Shown: positions 34,518 through 44,668, counted from the first letter of the stretch. The stretch is DNA of 64,000 nucleotides from JABDIY01 sp963803845 (GCA_963803845.1 CAWDNZ010000004.1:496001-560000); one strand, 5' to 3'. Notes: a model not told the origin generated them from the sequence alone. Made by a program: numbers and translations.

Positions 34518-34618
34518 TCAAATCCCTGTTGAGAGCTACAAATCGAGCTTCTGCACCTGGCTCCGCCACATAGGATGTGGGTATCCACAGGAATTTGCAG
34601 AAAGGGGTCGGGGGTTAG
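34518..34618. repeat. Right arm of the 101-nt inverted repeat
   Basis: This is the reverse-complement partner of 33345-33445, with equal length and no gap in the alignment. Bases 34576-34618 are the identical 43 nt. Its outer end supplies the TAA stop of the Lhr helicase gene read on the minus strand. Its inner end lies about 130 bp upstream of the enclosed gene start, leaving room for a promoter. Confidence 0.9.
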
Positions 34619-37600
34619 CGGCGGAGGGTGGGGCCTTTGTAGCCAAGGCTGAAGCCACCGGCCAACAACAAGTCCCGCACCGCCGGGGACTCCGCGGTCG
34701 GTTGCCCGTTGACCTTCTGCACCTCGATGCTCTTGACTCGCCGGCGCTTCACCAGCCCCACCAGTTCCTGAACCCATGCCGGGTCATCCTGAACGCCGGC
34801 AAACGTCGCCAAACTCCTACCGCCTCGTTCGAGGAAGACCACCGGCACTCCGGCCCGAAGGACCACATACGCGCCGACCGATCGGCTGGGCCGTCCGGCC
34901 GTCTCAGGCCACGCCAGGGCGGCACCATAGGGTTGGGCGGGGTCGGCGGCAGAGAGGATCAACCAGTCATCGTCAGGGTCGTGATCCTGGGGCAACTCCC
35001 CCTCACGCTTTTCGTCGCGCAGCCGATCCACTGCTCCCGGCAAGGCGAACTGAGCAGCTCCCAAACCAGCAACGAAGTAGCCGCGGCGGACCTGCCCGCG
35101 GTCTTCCAACGCCTTCAGAACCGGATACACGCCGGCGAATCCGCCTTGGGCACCTTCGGCCAAAGCCATCTCTCTGGTAAGCACTCCGTAGCGCTCCAAC
35201 AACTGCAGCGCTCGCGTAGTTGCCACCTCGGTGGGGGTGGGAACAGGTCGCTTGAGCGGAGCCACCAACGACCAGCGCCCGGTGGCCGCGGGCGGGCCCA
35301 TCCGGCTGATGCTGCGCAGGTTCGGCCGCCGACCCGCCCGCCCGCTGCGAGCACCCGAGGACTTCTTGGGGGTGGCCCCCGAAACGACGGCCCGAAGCGG
35401 CGTCAGTGCATCGTTGGTTACCTCCCCTGCCCACACGAGATCCCACAGTGCCGTGAGCACGATCTGATCGGTATATGTCAGCCCGGCTTCCTGTACCGCC
35501 ACCACCAGGTCATTCCAGAACACCGCGCCTCGCTGAGCCAATGCCACTCGGATGACATCGTGCACCTCACCTTCGGGGGCATCGCCGGGGTCAGGAAGAA
35601 GATAGGGGGCCTGATCGCGAAAGACCAGACGGACGCGACCGTCACCCGCACCCAGCGATCCCGCCCCGGCCCACACTACTTCTCCTGCTGTCAGGAGGGT
35701 GTCGAGATCAGCCGGCCGATAGTCGCGAACGCGAGCGGGCAGGACGTCGGACTCGAGAATCGATGCCGGAATCGATGCCCCCTGTAGGGCGGTGAGGGCC
35801 TCAACAACCCCGTCCACTCCGCGTAACTTTGAGCCAACATGTTGCCATGCGGGTTGGAACCGAGCGAGTACCTCACCATCAACCGGTTCGACCTCGCTGC
35901 GAAGTGCCGCCAGCGAACGGCGGCGCAGCACCCGGAGCACATCATCATGGCACCACTCCCGTTCCACACCTTCGGGCCGGAACTCACCCCGCACCAGGCG
36001 GCCTTGCCGTTCTAGTTCCGCCAAGACCGGCAGCGCCCGGTCGGCGCTGACACCCAGCTCGCTGGTGAGCTGATGCGTGAGGAACGGACCGTGCGTCCGG
36101 GCAAACCGGCTCACCAGATCGAGTAGCGGGTTCTCCACCGAATCGGTGAAGGCGGCAGGAAGCCCCGCCGGGAGAGCGATCCCCAGGGCGTCGCGGAGAC
36201 GGGATGCGTCCTCGGCTGAAGCGAAACGACGAGCATCCGTATAGCCCACTTCGATGATGCGACGCTGCTCCACCAATTGCGCCAGGGCGATCTCGGCGTT
36301 CAAGCCGTCCACCCTCTCCCTTACCTGTTCCGCGGTCAGAGGGCCCACCCAGCGAAGGAGGTCTTCCACGCCATCCACAGTTTTGGCACGCCACGAATCG
36401 GCCGTTCGTTGCAGCTCGCTCTCGAGTTGAAGAAGCACTTCGGGGTCGAGTAGTTCTCGGAGTTCCTCGGCACCCAGGAGGTCGCGCAGTAGCTCTCGAT
36501 CCAGCGACAGAGCGGCCGCCCGCCGCTCGGCGAGTGGCGCATCGCCGGCATACATGTATTGAGCAATCCAGCCGAAGAGCAAACCGCTGGCCATCGGCGA
36601 AGCGGTGTCGGAGTCCACGGGGTGCACGCTGATCTTGCGTGAGCGTAGGTCGGTGAGCACACCCCGGAGGGCCGGGACATCGAAGACATCGTTGAGACAC
36701 TCGCGGGTGGTCTCCAGCAAGATCGGAAAGCTTGGATACTTGGCTGCCACGGTGAGGAGGTCGGCGGCCTTCTGACGCTGCTGCCACAGTGGGGTCCGCC
36801 GATCCGGACGTCGGCGCGGCAGCAGCAACGCCCGGGCCGCACACTCTCGGAAGCGAGCTGCGAACATTGCCGAGTTGGGGAGCTGCGTCACCAACAGTTC
36901 TTCGAGGTCGTCGGGATCGATGAGAAGCTCGTCGATGGGGATGCGGTCTTCGGCCTCGGGCAGCCGGATGACGATGCCGTCATCGGACCACATCAGCTCA
37001 ACATCCCAACCCCACTGCTCAGCCAGGCGGTACTGAAGCGCCATTCCCCACGGAGCATGAACCTGGGCACCAAACGGGGAGAGAATGCAGATCCGCCAAT
37101 CGCCGATCTCATCCCGAAAGCGCTCGACAACGATGGTCTTGTCCGTTGGGAGTTTGCCGGTCACCTCACGCTGCTCGTTGAGGTAGAGGAGCACATTGTC
37201 TGCCGCCAGTTCATCCAGGCCGTGCTTGTCTCGGAGCCGGTCCATTGCCTTGGGTCGGTCCAGCCCATCCAGTTCTCGGATGAAGGCGCCCATCGCCCGA
37301 CCCAGCTCCAGCGGACGACCCGGGCCATCACCGTGCCAGAACGGCATCTTTCCGGGAAGGCCGGGAGCCGGCGTCACCACCACCCGTTCGTGAGTGATGT
37401 CCTCGATCCGCCAAGTGCTGGCACCGAGGAGAAACGTTTCACCCGCCCGTGATTCGTAGACCATCTCCTCGTCAAGTTCACCAACCCGCGTGCCATCCGG
37501 GAGGAACACACCGTAGAGCCCTCGATCAGGGATGGTGCCGCCACTGGTGACCGCCAGCCGTTGGGCCCCGGGCCGACCTCGGATGACACCATCAACACGG

Positions 37601-39156
37601 TCCCAGATGATGCGGGGTCGCAGCTCGGCGAATTCGTCTGACGGGTACCGGCCCGCAAGGAGGTCCAGCACGTTACCGAACGCCTCGTCGCTGATGTCGG
37701 AGAAGTTCGCCGCACCACGACAGACGCGCTTGAGGTCCTCCACCGGCCAGTCATCCATAGCCGCCATTGCGACTATCTGTTGAGCAAGGACGTCCAGTGG
37801 GTTCCTCGGATAGCGGGTTTCCTCGATCAAGCCTTCGTTCATCCGCCGAACCACCACCGCTGCCTCAAGAAGGTCCTGACGGTGCTTGGGAAAGAACTTC
37901 CCGATGCTGGGCGCCCCCACCTGGTGACCGGCTCGACCAACTCGCTGGAGTCCCCTGCTCACGGCGCCCGGTGACTCCACTTGGACCACCAGATCCACGG
38001 CACCCATGTCGATCCCCAACTCCAGGGAACTGGTGGCTACGAGCCCTCGCAGCTCACCCCTCTTGAGCTCATCCTCTATCAGCAACCGTTGCTCTCGGCT
38101 GAGCGAGCCGTGATGGGCTTTCACCAGCTCTCGCTCGCCTTCGGATGGCGGTTTCCCATCGGCTTCGGCGGCCCGGTTGTCTCCATCGAGATGCAGTTCG
38201 TTGAGTCGGGTGGCCAGTCGCTCGGCCAGCCGGCGGGAGTTCACGAACACGATGGTGCTCTGATGCTGAAGAATCAGATCGAGAAGCCTCGGATGCATTG
38301 ATGGCCAGATGCTGCTCCGCTGGGGTTGGGCGTATTCGGAAGCATTCTCGTCTGGCGCCGTCATCTCCCCCAATCGGCCCATGTCTTCCACGGGGATGAT
38401 CACCTCCACCTCCATGGTCTTCTTCACGCCGGCGTCGACGATGCTGACCGGGCGGGGTCGCGATTTCTCGTCATGGCCCCCGAGGAAGCGGGCGATCTCC
38501 TCCAGCGGTCGCTGCGTTGCGCTCAGCCCGATCCGTTGCACTGGCTTCTCCGCTATTTCGTCCAATCGCTCCAACGTCAGTGCCATATGAGCACCCCGTT
38601 TGGTTGCCGCCAGGGCATGGATCTCGTCGATGATGACGGTCTCAACGTTCACCAAAGTCTCACGAACCTTGGAAGTAAGCATGAGGTACAACGATTCGGG
38701 CGTGGTGATGAGCAGGTCCGGTGGATGCCGCTGCATCTTGCGCCGTTCTTCGGGAGTGGTGTCGCCGGTGCGAAGTGCGACCGAGGGCTCGAAGAACGGC
38801 TCGCCCAGGCGATCCGCCGCCATTCGCACGCCCTGCAATGGCGCCCGCAGGTTCTTCTCAACGTCAACGGCTAGCGCCCGCAGCGGGGAGATGTAAACGA
38901 TTCTGGTCCGGGTTTTTTCCTCTTTCGGCGGCGGTGTATTACACAGCTGGTCCAGCCCCCAGAAAAAGGCACTGAGTGTCTTGCCGGTGCCGGTGGGAGC
39001 AAGGATCAACGTGTGATCGCCCTTCGCGATCACTGGCCAACCTTTGGCTTGAGGTTTCGTGGGCGCTTGGAACGTAGTGGAGAACCAAGCGGCAGCAGCT
39101 GGACTGAACTCCTTCAGTGCGGGATGCGTTTTGGGGACTGTTCCCTTCGTTGCCAC
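34615..39156 (-). CDS. lhr: Lhr-type large DEAD/DEAH-box helicase
   Basis: 1513 residues using GTG 39156, which lies 39 nt after the SWIM gene stop; the frame reaches 39276, but that would overlap that gene. Helicase motifs: Walker A LAPTGTGKTLSAFFW, DEIH box IIDEIHAL, motif III GLSATQRPLEE, then motif VI QRVGRAGHQVG. The Lhr core follows (winged helix and beta region) and a large C-terminal domain, close to the usual 1500 residues. Lhr is a 3'-to-5' DNA/RNA-DNA translocase linked to DNA repair. The stop codon lies in the right inverted repeat arm, so the last residues may have been altered by that element. Confidence 0.95.
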   Translation of the reverse strand: MATKGTVPKTHPALKEFSPAAAAWFSTTFQAPTKPQAKGWPVIAKGDHTLILAPTGTGKTLSAFFWGLDQLCNTPPPKEEKTRTRIVYISPLRALAVDVEKNLRAPLQGVRMAADRLGEPFFEPSVALRTGDTTPEERRKMQRHPPDLLITTPESLYLMLTSKVRETLVNVETVIIDEIHALAATKRGAHMALTLERLDEIAEKPVQRIGLSATQRPLEEIARFLGGHDEKSRPRPVSIVDAGVKKTMEVEVIIPVEDMGRLGEMTAPDENASEYAQPQRSSIWPSMHPRLLDLILQHQSTIVFVNSRRLAERLATRLNELHLDGDNRAAEADGKPPSEGERELVKAHHGSLSREQRLLIEDELKRGELRGLVATSSLELGIDMGAVDLVVQVESPGAVSRGLQRVGRAGHQVGAPSIGKFFPKHRQDLLEAAVVVRRMNEGLIEETRYPRNPLDVLAQQIVAMAAMDDWPVEDLKRVCRGAANFSDISDEAFGNVLDLLAGRYPSDEFAELRPRIIWDRVDGVIRGRPGAQRLAVTSGGTIPDRGLYGVFLPDGTRVGELDEEMVYESRAGETFLLGASTWRIEDITHERVVVTPAPGLPGKMPFWHGDGPGRPLELGRAMGAFIRELDGLDRPKAMDRLRDKHGLDELAADNVLLYLNEQREVTGKLPTDKTIVVERFRDEIGDWRICILSPFGAQVHAPWGMALQYRLAEQWGWDVELMWSDDGIVIRLPEAEDRIPIDELLIDPDDLEELLVTQLPNSAMFAARFRECAARALLLPRRRPDRRTPLWQQRQKAADLLTVAAKYPSFPILLETTRECLNDVFDVPALRGVLTDLRSRKISVHPVDSDTASPMASGLLFGWIAQYMYAGDAPLAERRAAALSLDRELLRDLLGAEELRELLDPEVLLQLESELQRTADSWRAKTVDGVEDLLRWVGPLTAEQVRERVDGLNAEIALAQLVEQRRIIEVGYTDARRFASAEDASRLRDALGIALPAGLPAAFTDSVENPLLDLVSRFARTHGPFLTHQLTSELGVSADRALPVLAELERQGRLVRGEFRPEGVEREWCHDDVLRVLRRRSLAALRSEVEPVDGEVLARFQPAWQHVGSKLRGVDGVVEALTALQGASIPASILESDVLPARVRDYRPADLDTLLTAGEVVWAGAGSLGAGDGRVRLVFRDQAPYLLPDPGDAPEGEVHDVIRVALAQRGAVFWNDLVVAVQEAGLTYTDQIVLTALWDLVWAGEVTNDALTPLRAVVSGATPKKSSGARSGRAGRRPNLRSISRMGPPAATGRWSLVAPLKRPVPTPTEVATTRALQLLERYGVLTREMALAEGAQGGFAGVYPVLKALEDRGQVRRGYFVAGLGAAQFALPGAVDRLRDEKREGELPQDHDPDDDWLILSAADPAQPYGAALAWPETAGRPSRSVGAYVVLRAGVPVVFLERGGRSLATFAGVQDDPAWVQELVGLVKRRRVKSIEVQKVNGQPTAESPAVRDLLLAGGFSLGYKGPTLRR

Positions 39157-39194
39157 GGGAACAAACGTACCCACTTCGGAGCAAATTGAACGGA

Positions 39195-40367
39195 TCAGAC
39201 CGCTTCGGCTGGAGTGGGGAACGGGCCGGCGGCGAGAATCCAGCCGAGCCGGTCGTGGGCTTCGAAGCGCCACCACTCGCTGCTCTGATCCAACCGAAGC
39301 TGTACGGATCCCGCGTGCACCGCATTACCGGACTTTCGGACCTTTGCTTCGGGCACAGCGTCCAACAGTGCACTCCGGGCCGGAGCCAACTGCTCGGCGG
39401 TAGCGGTCCATTTGACGGTGGCGGCGTTTATCCCCGGCCCACGAGCGATTGACCAGGCGATGGCGCCCGCTTCCAGTTCTTCTGCGGTCCCGTCGAACAG
39501 TTCCAGGATGGGAGTGGGATCGAGGCCCCGCTGGTGTCTGAGGGCGGCTCGACGAATCAGGTCGGCCCGGGGGGATAGCTCCAATGCGCTGGACGCTTCA
39601 CCCAGGAGCATGTCCCAAGCCCGGCGAGCCGCGTCGGCAGCCAGTTGCTCCAGCCCGGCGGTGTTCAGTCCTGAATCGACGGGAGCGCTGGATCGCAGCG
39701 GGTTGGGGCGACCCGGTTCGTGAACGAGGGGCAGGGCGCTGGGTAGCGGCCGCGGTGCAGCGGCGAAGGCTTCGACCGGATCCACCCGATCGCCCTCGGT
39801 GCGGACATCGTTCCGGGCTCGGCGTGTGTGACCGGCAACTCTCGCGCGGCGCTCTCGAAGCTCCTCCACTACCGATGCGCGATCTCTCCCCCTTAGGAAC
39901 ATCAGAACGAACGGGTCCGTGTCGATGAGATCGGCCGCCACGTAACACAAGGCGGCCGAATGCTTACAGGGGTCGCCGTCGTCAGGGCAGGAGCAATGCG
40001 AACTCACATCTCCGGGCTGAGGCAAAAGTGGAGTGCCAGCGGCGGCGGCGTCGCCAGCCAACCCCTGAGGCATGCTCCCGGCCAGGAGTTCAGCGCTATA
40101 GACAGCCTTGGCAACAATGAGGTCGAGTAGCCGGTCCCATTGGTCATCGTCCAACAGACGAACGCCAAGGTGAGTGGAGTACAAAGATGTCCCCCAGACC
40201 CGGGCATCCACCCGGCCCGGCGACAATTCAACGTCGCGGACCCGATCCTGGCGGGCGTAGGTACGGCCCCGACCCAGTCGGCCCTCCTGCGCAAATCGAC
40301 TCTCCTCCAACGAGCGGATCCAGGCCGCGCCCCACCAGGTGGTTCCGAACGTTCGACGTCGTGCCAT
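39195..40367 (-). CDS. SWIM zinc-finger protein
   Basis: 390 residues. The N-terminus WWGAAWIRSLEE is typical of SWIM proteins paired with SNF2 helicases. The SWIM motif is CSCPDDGDPCKH (Cys-x-Cys...Cys-x-His). The middle is Arg/Ala/Pro-rich and the C-terminal part mixed helical. The ATG overlaps the stop of the SNF2 gene (ATGA), indicating a fixed stoichiometric partnership; SWIM proteins probably help the helicase engage DNA or a protein partner. Confidence 0.92.
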   Translation of the reverse strand: MARRRTFGTTWWGAAWIRSLEESRFAQEGRLGRGRTYARQDRVRDVELSPGRVDARVWGTSLYSTHLGVRLLDDDQWDRLLDLIVAKAVYSAELLAGSMPQGLAGDAAAAGTPLLPQPGDVSSHCSCPDDGDPCKHSAALCYVAADLIDTDPFVLMFLRGRDRASVVEELRERRARVAGHTRRARNDVRTEGDRVDPVEAFAAAPRPLPSALPLVHEPGRPNPLRSSAPVDSGLNTAGLEQLAADAARRAWDMLLGEASSALELSPRADLIRRAALRHQRGLDPTPILELFDGTAEELEAGAIAWSIARGPGINAATVKWTATAEQLAPARSALLDAVPEAKVRKSGNAVHAGSVQLRLDQSSEWWRFEAHDRLGWILAAGPFPTPAEAV

Positions 40368-43300
40368 CAGGGCGTCCTCGAACTCTTCCCGCGGGTTTCG
40401 GGAACCGATGGATCATCGAAGCGGACAAGTTCGGTGAGTTCTTCGTTGGAAAGCTTGCCGATCCATGCCTCCCCTCCGGCCAGCACCGCGTCAGCAAGAC
40501 CCCGCTTCGCCTCCAGCATTTCGGCCACCCGTTCTTCCACCGTTCCCGTTGCGATCATCCGATGCACGATGACCGTCTTATCTTGCCCGATCCGGTAGGC
40601 ACGATCGGTGGCCTGGTCCTCCACCGCCGGATTCCACCATCGATCGTAGTGAATCACGTGACTGGCCTGGGTGAGGTTGAGCCCGGTCCCTCCCGCCTTC
40701 AGCGACAGAATCAGGAAGGGTAGGTTTCCGCTTTGAAAGTCATCCACCAACTCCTCCCGTTGGGCGACGGAACTGGAGCCGTTGAGGAAGCCCACCGTCA
40801 AGCCTTGGCCGGAAAGGAAGGTGGAGATAAGAGTGCCCATCTTGACGTACTGGGTGAAGATCAGAACCGACTCGCTGTTCTCGGCCGCAGCCGAAACCAG
40901 CTCGAAGAGTTCATCCAACTTGCCGGACCGGTTGGGGAGCGGGCCACTCTCGCCCAAGTACTGAGCAGGATGATTGGTGATCTGCTTCAGCGCCGTGAGC
41001 ATGCGCAGGACCATTCCCTGCCGGGAAATTTCGTTCTTGGCCCGGGCCAGATCCTCCTCGGCCGATTTGATGGTCGCGCGGTAGAGGGTGATTTGCTCGG
41101 CGGTCAGCGAGATCATCACGTCTCGTTCGATCTTGTCTGGCAGTTCGGGGGCGATGCCGGGGTCGGACTTCTTCCGCCGCAGCAAGATCGGGGCCACCAT
41201 GGCCTGAAGGCGTTTGGTGGCAACCGGGTCACTGTCTCGCTCGATAGGGGTGACGAAGCGGCGCCGGAAGTCAGCTTGGCTGCCCAGGTAGCCCGGCATC
41301 AACCAGGTCACGATGCTCCAGAGTTCGAAGAGCTTGTTTTCCACCGGTGTTCCCGTGAGCGCTATCCGAGTACCCGCCCGTATCTGGCGGAGGGCGATGG
41401 CGGTACGGCTGCGGGGGTTCTTCATCGCCTGTGCCTCGTCGGCTACGACAAGCTTCCAGTTCTTGTCCGCCAGGCTCTCATGGTCGACGCGAACTACACC
41501 GTAGGTGGTCAGGATGATGTGTTTCCGGGAGAGCCGCTTGGGCAGGGATCGGTTGGGGCCGTGATAGCGGTGCACGGTTGCGCCGGGCACAAACGATGCG
41601 GCTTCCCGTTCCCAATTGACCAAAAGCGATGTTGGACAGACCACCAGCGTGGGACCCCCCGTCTCGGCGTGGAGCGCCAGGATCTGAATGGTCTTCCCGA
41701 GGCCCATGTCGTCGGCCAAGACTCCGCCGACGCCAAGATCGTTGACCTTCTTCAGCCAGCCAAGGCCGATTCTCTGGTACTCCCGCAATGTGGCGTTCAG
41801 TCCCTTTGGCTCGGCCACCGGCGAATCATCCCGCAACGTCCGGAACGCCTGAGCAAAGGGCACCATCGTCCCACCCAAGGAGTACAGCGTTCCATCAGCT
41901 CCAACCTCACGGGAGTCATCGAACAGCGTGGCGCCGGGTTCATCGGCGGCGTAGGCCTCAGCGTCGGCCGCGGCCAATTCGGCCATCACTTCGGCGGCGC
42001 TCGGCTTGGCCGGTGGGTTCGCCAGCCGTTTCCGTTGCTCCTCGTCCAGCACCACCCACTGGTTCCGAATGCGAACGATCGGTTGTTTGGCGGTGGCGAG
42101 CGTCTCGAGTTCGGAGGCAGTGAGTGCCACACCGTTCAGGAAGACCTCCCACTGGACCGTGAGTAGGGACTCCAGATCAAGCATGGATGGCAGTTCCCCG
42201 GCGGGGGCGGTTGCCGAGACCAATCTGCGCTGCTCAATAGTCGCGCTTGCGGCATAGCCGGGCCAGCGAACCTCGATCCCGGCCTGCTGAAGTTCATCAA
42301 CAGAGTCGATGAATTCCAGGATCTCGGCCTCGGTGATGTGTACTCCGGTTGGCGCGGTCTCCTCCATCGCTCTGTGAAGCAGCGGACAGATCAGCGACGC
42401 CTGGCGCAGGCCGATGAGAAACTCGCTCTCCGCTTCATCGCCCAGGACTTCAAGAACGTCATAGGGTTGGGTCCACAAATCCAATGCCCCAACCTCGATG
42501 GTCCGGTCTCGAGAACTGCGGAGACTGAAGGCCAGGAACCAGCCTTCATCGGGAATGGGCTTGGTGTTTCGGGGAGCCGCTCCCCGGCGCAAACTTTGCA
42601 TTGCGGCCTCGAAATTGGCCGCTGCTACTTGGTCGCCAGGATCGAAGTCGGCGAAGTCAGCCGCCGAGAACTCCCGTTCGAATCCACCTTGTATTCCCGG
42701 TTCCTCTTCCGGTGGAATGGCGCTGATGAGAAGCCGACAGCCGGCGGCATAGGGCTGGGCCACCTCGGTGAGCCATGGTCTGAGGTGCGGAATCTTCAGA
42801 CCTGCAGGATCCGCAAACGCCGGATTACCAAGGACTCGGGCCGCGGCCGGTGATCGAACCAGGCAGTCGGCCACGGCATCGAGGAACCGCCGGAGCGTGC
42901 CAGCGGCACTGGCGATCCCTGGGCCACCCGCACCCGGTGCCTCGGTGACTGAGCAGTGGGTGAACGCCGATGTCCCCTGGGCGATGCGATCTAAATACAT
43001 CGCATGCTCGGCGTCGATCGGGTCGATGCGCCAGGCATCAAAGCCGTTGTCGGTTATCCACGGAAGCAAGCGTCCTCGAGCGATCAGATCCAACGCTAGT
43101 CGGGCAGTGATGGCCAGGGCATGGAAAGAGTTATGGAGCTCACTCGACCGGGGCAAGGCCACGAGCCAGTCGAGCACCCCGGGAAGGTCAACGATGTGGC
43201 CCCACACTGTGTGTTCCGCACCGTCGCCCAAAACCACTTCGAGCCGATCGAGCGAGCTTTGGGGAAGGGTGTCAACTGCAGCTGGGTCCCAGAATGCCAC

Positions 43301-43411
43301 CCGGCCCAGACGAGGTCGATCGGCGGGGATAAAGGTGGCGACGAGCCCCTGCATCGCCTTCGTGGTGAGCTGGGCCGGATTGAAGTTCGCCTCAACGGCG
43401 ACCGCGGTCAT
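40367..43411 (-). CDS. SNF2-family helicase (HelZ-like, with N-terminal SNF2-associated region)
   Basis: 1014 residues. The N-terminal half is the SNF2-helicase-associated domain common in actinobacteria. The motor has Walker A DDMGLGKTIQILAL, DEAQ box VVADEAQAMKNP, ALTGTPVENKLFELWS, SLKAGGTGLNLTQASHVIHY and final motif DRAYRIGQDKTVIVHRM. It should translocate on double-stranded DNA. It is coupled to the MFS gene upstream and the SWIM gene downstream by ATGA overlaps on both sides. Confidence 0.95.
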   Translation of the reverse strand: MTAVAVEANFNPAQLTTKAMQGLVATFIPADRPRLGRVAFWDPAAVDTLPQSSLDRLEVVLGDGAEHTVWGHIVDLPGVLDWLVALPRSSELHNSFHALAITARLALDLIARGRLLPWITDNGFDAWRIDPIDAEHAMYLDRIAQGTSAFTHCSVTEAPGAGGPGIASAAGTLRRFLDAVADCLVRSPAAARVLGNPAFADPAGLKIPHLRPWLTEVAQPYAAGCRLLISAIPPEEEPGIQGGFEREFSAADFADFDPGDQVAAANFEAAMQSLRRGAAPRNTKPIPDEGWFLAFSLRSSRDRTIEVGALDLWTQPYDVLEVLGDEAESEFLIGLRQASLICPLLHRAMEETAPTGVHITEAEILEFIDSVDELQQAGIEVRWPGYAASATIEQRRLVSATAPAGELPSMLDLESLLTVQWEVFLNGVALTASELETLATAKQPIVRIRNQWVVLDEEQRKRLANPPAKPSAAEVMAELAAADAEAYAADEPGATLFDDSREVGADGTLYSLGGTMVPFAQAFRTLRDDSPVAEPKGLNATLREYQRIGLGWLKKVNDLGVGGVLADDMGLGKTIQILALHAETGGPTLVVCPTSLLVNWEREAASFVPGATVHRYHGPNRSLPKRLSRKHIILTTYGVVRVDHESLADKNWKLVVADEAQAMKNPRSRTAIALRQIRAGTRIALTGTPVENKLFELWSIVTWLMPGYLGSQADFRRRFVTPIERDSDPVATKRLQAMVAPILLRRKKSDPGIAPELPDKIERDVMISLTAEQITLYRATIKSAEEDLARAKNEISRQGMVLRMLTALKQITNHPAQYLGESGPLPNRSGKLDELFELVSAAAENSESVLIFTQYVKMGTLISTFLSGQGLTVGFLNGSSSVAQREELVDDFQSGNLPFLILSLKAGGTGLNLTQASHVIHYDRWWNPAVEDQATDRAYRIGQDKTVIVHRMIATGTVEERVAEMLEAKRGLADAVLAGGEAWIGKLSNEELTELVRFDDPSVPETRGKSSRTP

Positions 43412-44571
43412 ACCACCACCGATGCGCCCTCCGGCGCTATGGGCAAGGTGACCGGGCGGGAGAAACGGTTCCGAATCACGAGGACACCGACAAAGACGAT
43501 GGCGCCGTAGAGCATGTACATCGCCCTGGCACCGATCTGCTCATATACGACCGGCCCGAGGAACGCTCCCATTCCTCCCGTGATCGCGCCGGCGGCCTCC
43601 ATCATCGCTTGGCCGCTGGCAGCTTGGGACGCCCCGGTCTCGATCACCGTGACCACCTGAGAGGCGGGGAACGCAATGGCCTCAACGGTGCTGTGGGCGA
43701 TGCCGGCGATGGCGAAGGCGTACAGCGCAGGGATGAGCCCATACCCGGTGATCGTGATGACACTGGCCGCCATGACCAGCAACATGATCCTCTTCGGGTC
43801 GGCTCGCTCTACGAACGCTCCAGCCCATCCGGGCAGAAGGAGCAGCGGCATACCGATCGCGAGCAAAATGAAACCGATCATCCGGTTGCTGGCCCCGAGG
43901 TCGTCGAGATAGATGTCGATCGTTGCATCGAAGATACCAACGCTGCCGAGCAGCAGGGCATAGCCAAGCCCGGCTCCCTGCACCGTCGGGTTGCGGAACA
44001 GCCCAAGCGAGGACCGCAACGTCATCGGAAATGTTGACAGCGGCACGTTCCAAGCCCAGATAGCGACCGGCACCGCGCAGATCGCCGTTGCGACGGCAAA
44101 TAACACGAAGACCGTGGCAAAACCATAGGGCTGGAGCTGCGCCGCCAACGGCGGTCCCAAGATGAAACCCGCCACTCCTACGCTGAGAAGGCGGCCCAGC
44201 TTCTTGCCGCTGCCGGCGATATCCAATCCGATCAGCGCCTTCCGGATAGACACGCCACCGGTCCCAATGGCCGCTCCCAGCAGACCCCGAGAGATCACGA
44301 AGTCGGCAAGGGAGTCTCCGAAACCAAACAGAAGATTCCCGGCGACCGCCAAGATCCCCGTTGCCACGATCAGGATGCCCGTGTAGCCCCGATCGGCCAG
44401 CGGTGAGACAGCCAACGTCACCGGGAACGTGGTGAGAAATCCCACGGCGGCGATGAGACCGATTCCCCAACCGGGGATTCCATAGGTGTCCTGAATGTCA
44501 GAGAGGAAAACGAAGACAGCGCCGATGCTCGCCACGACGAGGAACTCGAGGAGATAGGCCAGCCGATACAT
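43408..44571 (-). CDS. MFS transporter
   Basis: 387 residues from ATG 44571; the open frame extends upstream by 47 residues of poor quality, and GTG 44574 is also possible. About 12 membrane segments are visible, starting YLLEFLVVASIGAVFVFLSD. Motif A-like text (VSPLADRGYTGILIVATG) and a second-half copy (FVERADPKRIMLLVMAA) support the MFS fold. The substrate is unknown. It is the first gene of the MFS-SNF2-SWIM-Lhr run, an unusual partner for helicases and possibly just a shared promoter. Confidence 0.9.
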   Translation of the reverse strand: MYRLAYLLEFLVVASIGAVFVFLSDIQDTYGIPGWGIGLIAAVGFLTTFPVTLAVSPLADRGYTGILIVATGILAVAGNLLFGFGDSLADFVISRGLLGAAIGTGGVSIRKALIGLDIAGSGKKLGRLLSVGVAGFILGPPLAAQLQPYGFATVFVLFAVATAICAVPVAIWAWNVPLSTFPMTLRSSLGLFRNPTVQGAGLGYALLLGSVGIFDATIDIYLDDLGASNRMIGFILLAIGMPLLLLPGWAGAFVERADPKRIMLLVMAASVITITGYGLIPALYAFAIAGIAHSTVEAIAFPASQVVTVIETGASQAASGQAMMEAAGAITGGMGAFLGPVVYEQIGARAMYMLYGAIVFVGVLVIRNRFSRPVTLPIAPEGASVVV

Positions 44572-44668
44572 CACCCCATTGTCGCAAGAGTTGCGACCGT
44601 TGCGCGCCGAGTTTCGCTCATCATTATCCGACCGCCGCCAACTTGACCGCCGTGCGTAGAATCGGCAG

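Noticed and set aside
33345..34618. Classical insertion sequence
   Set aside because: There is no transposase gene or catalytic motif, and no target-site duplication is visible at the outer edges; the inverted-repeat unit is reported on its own terms.
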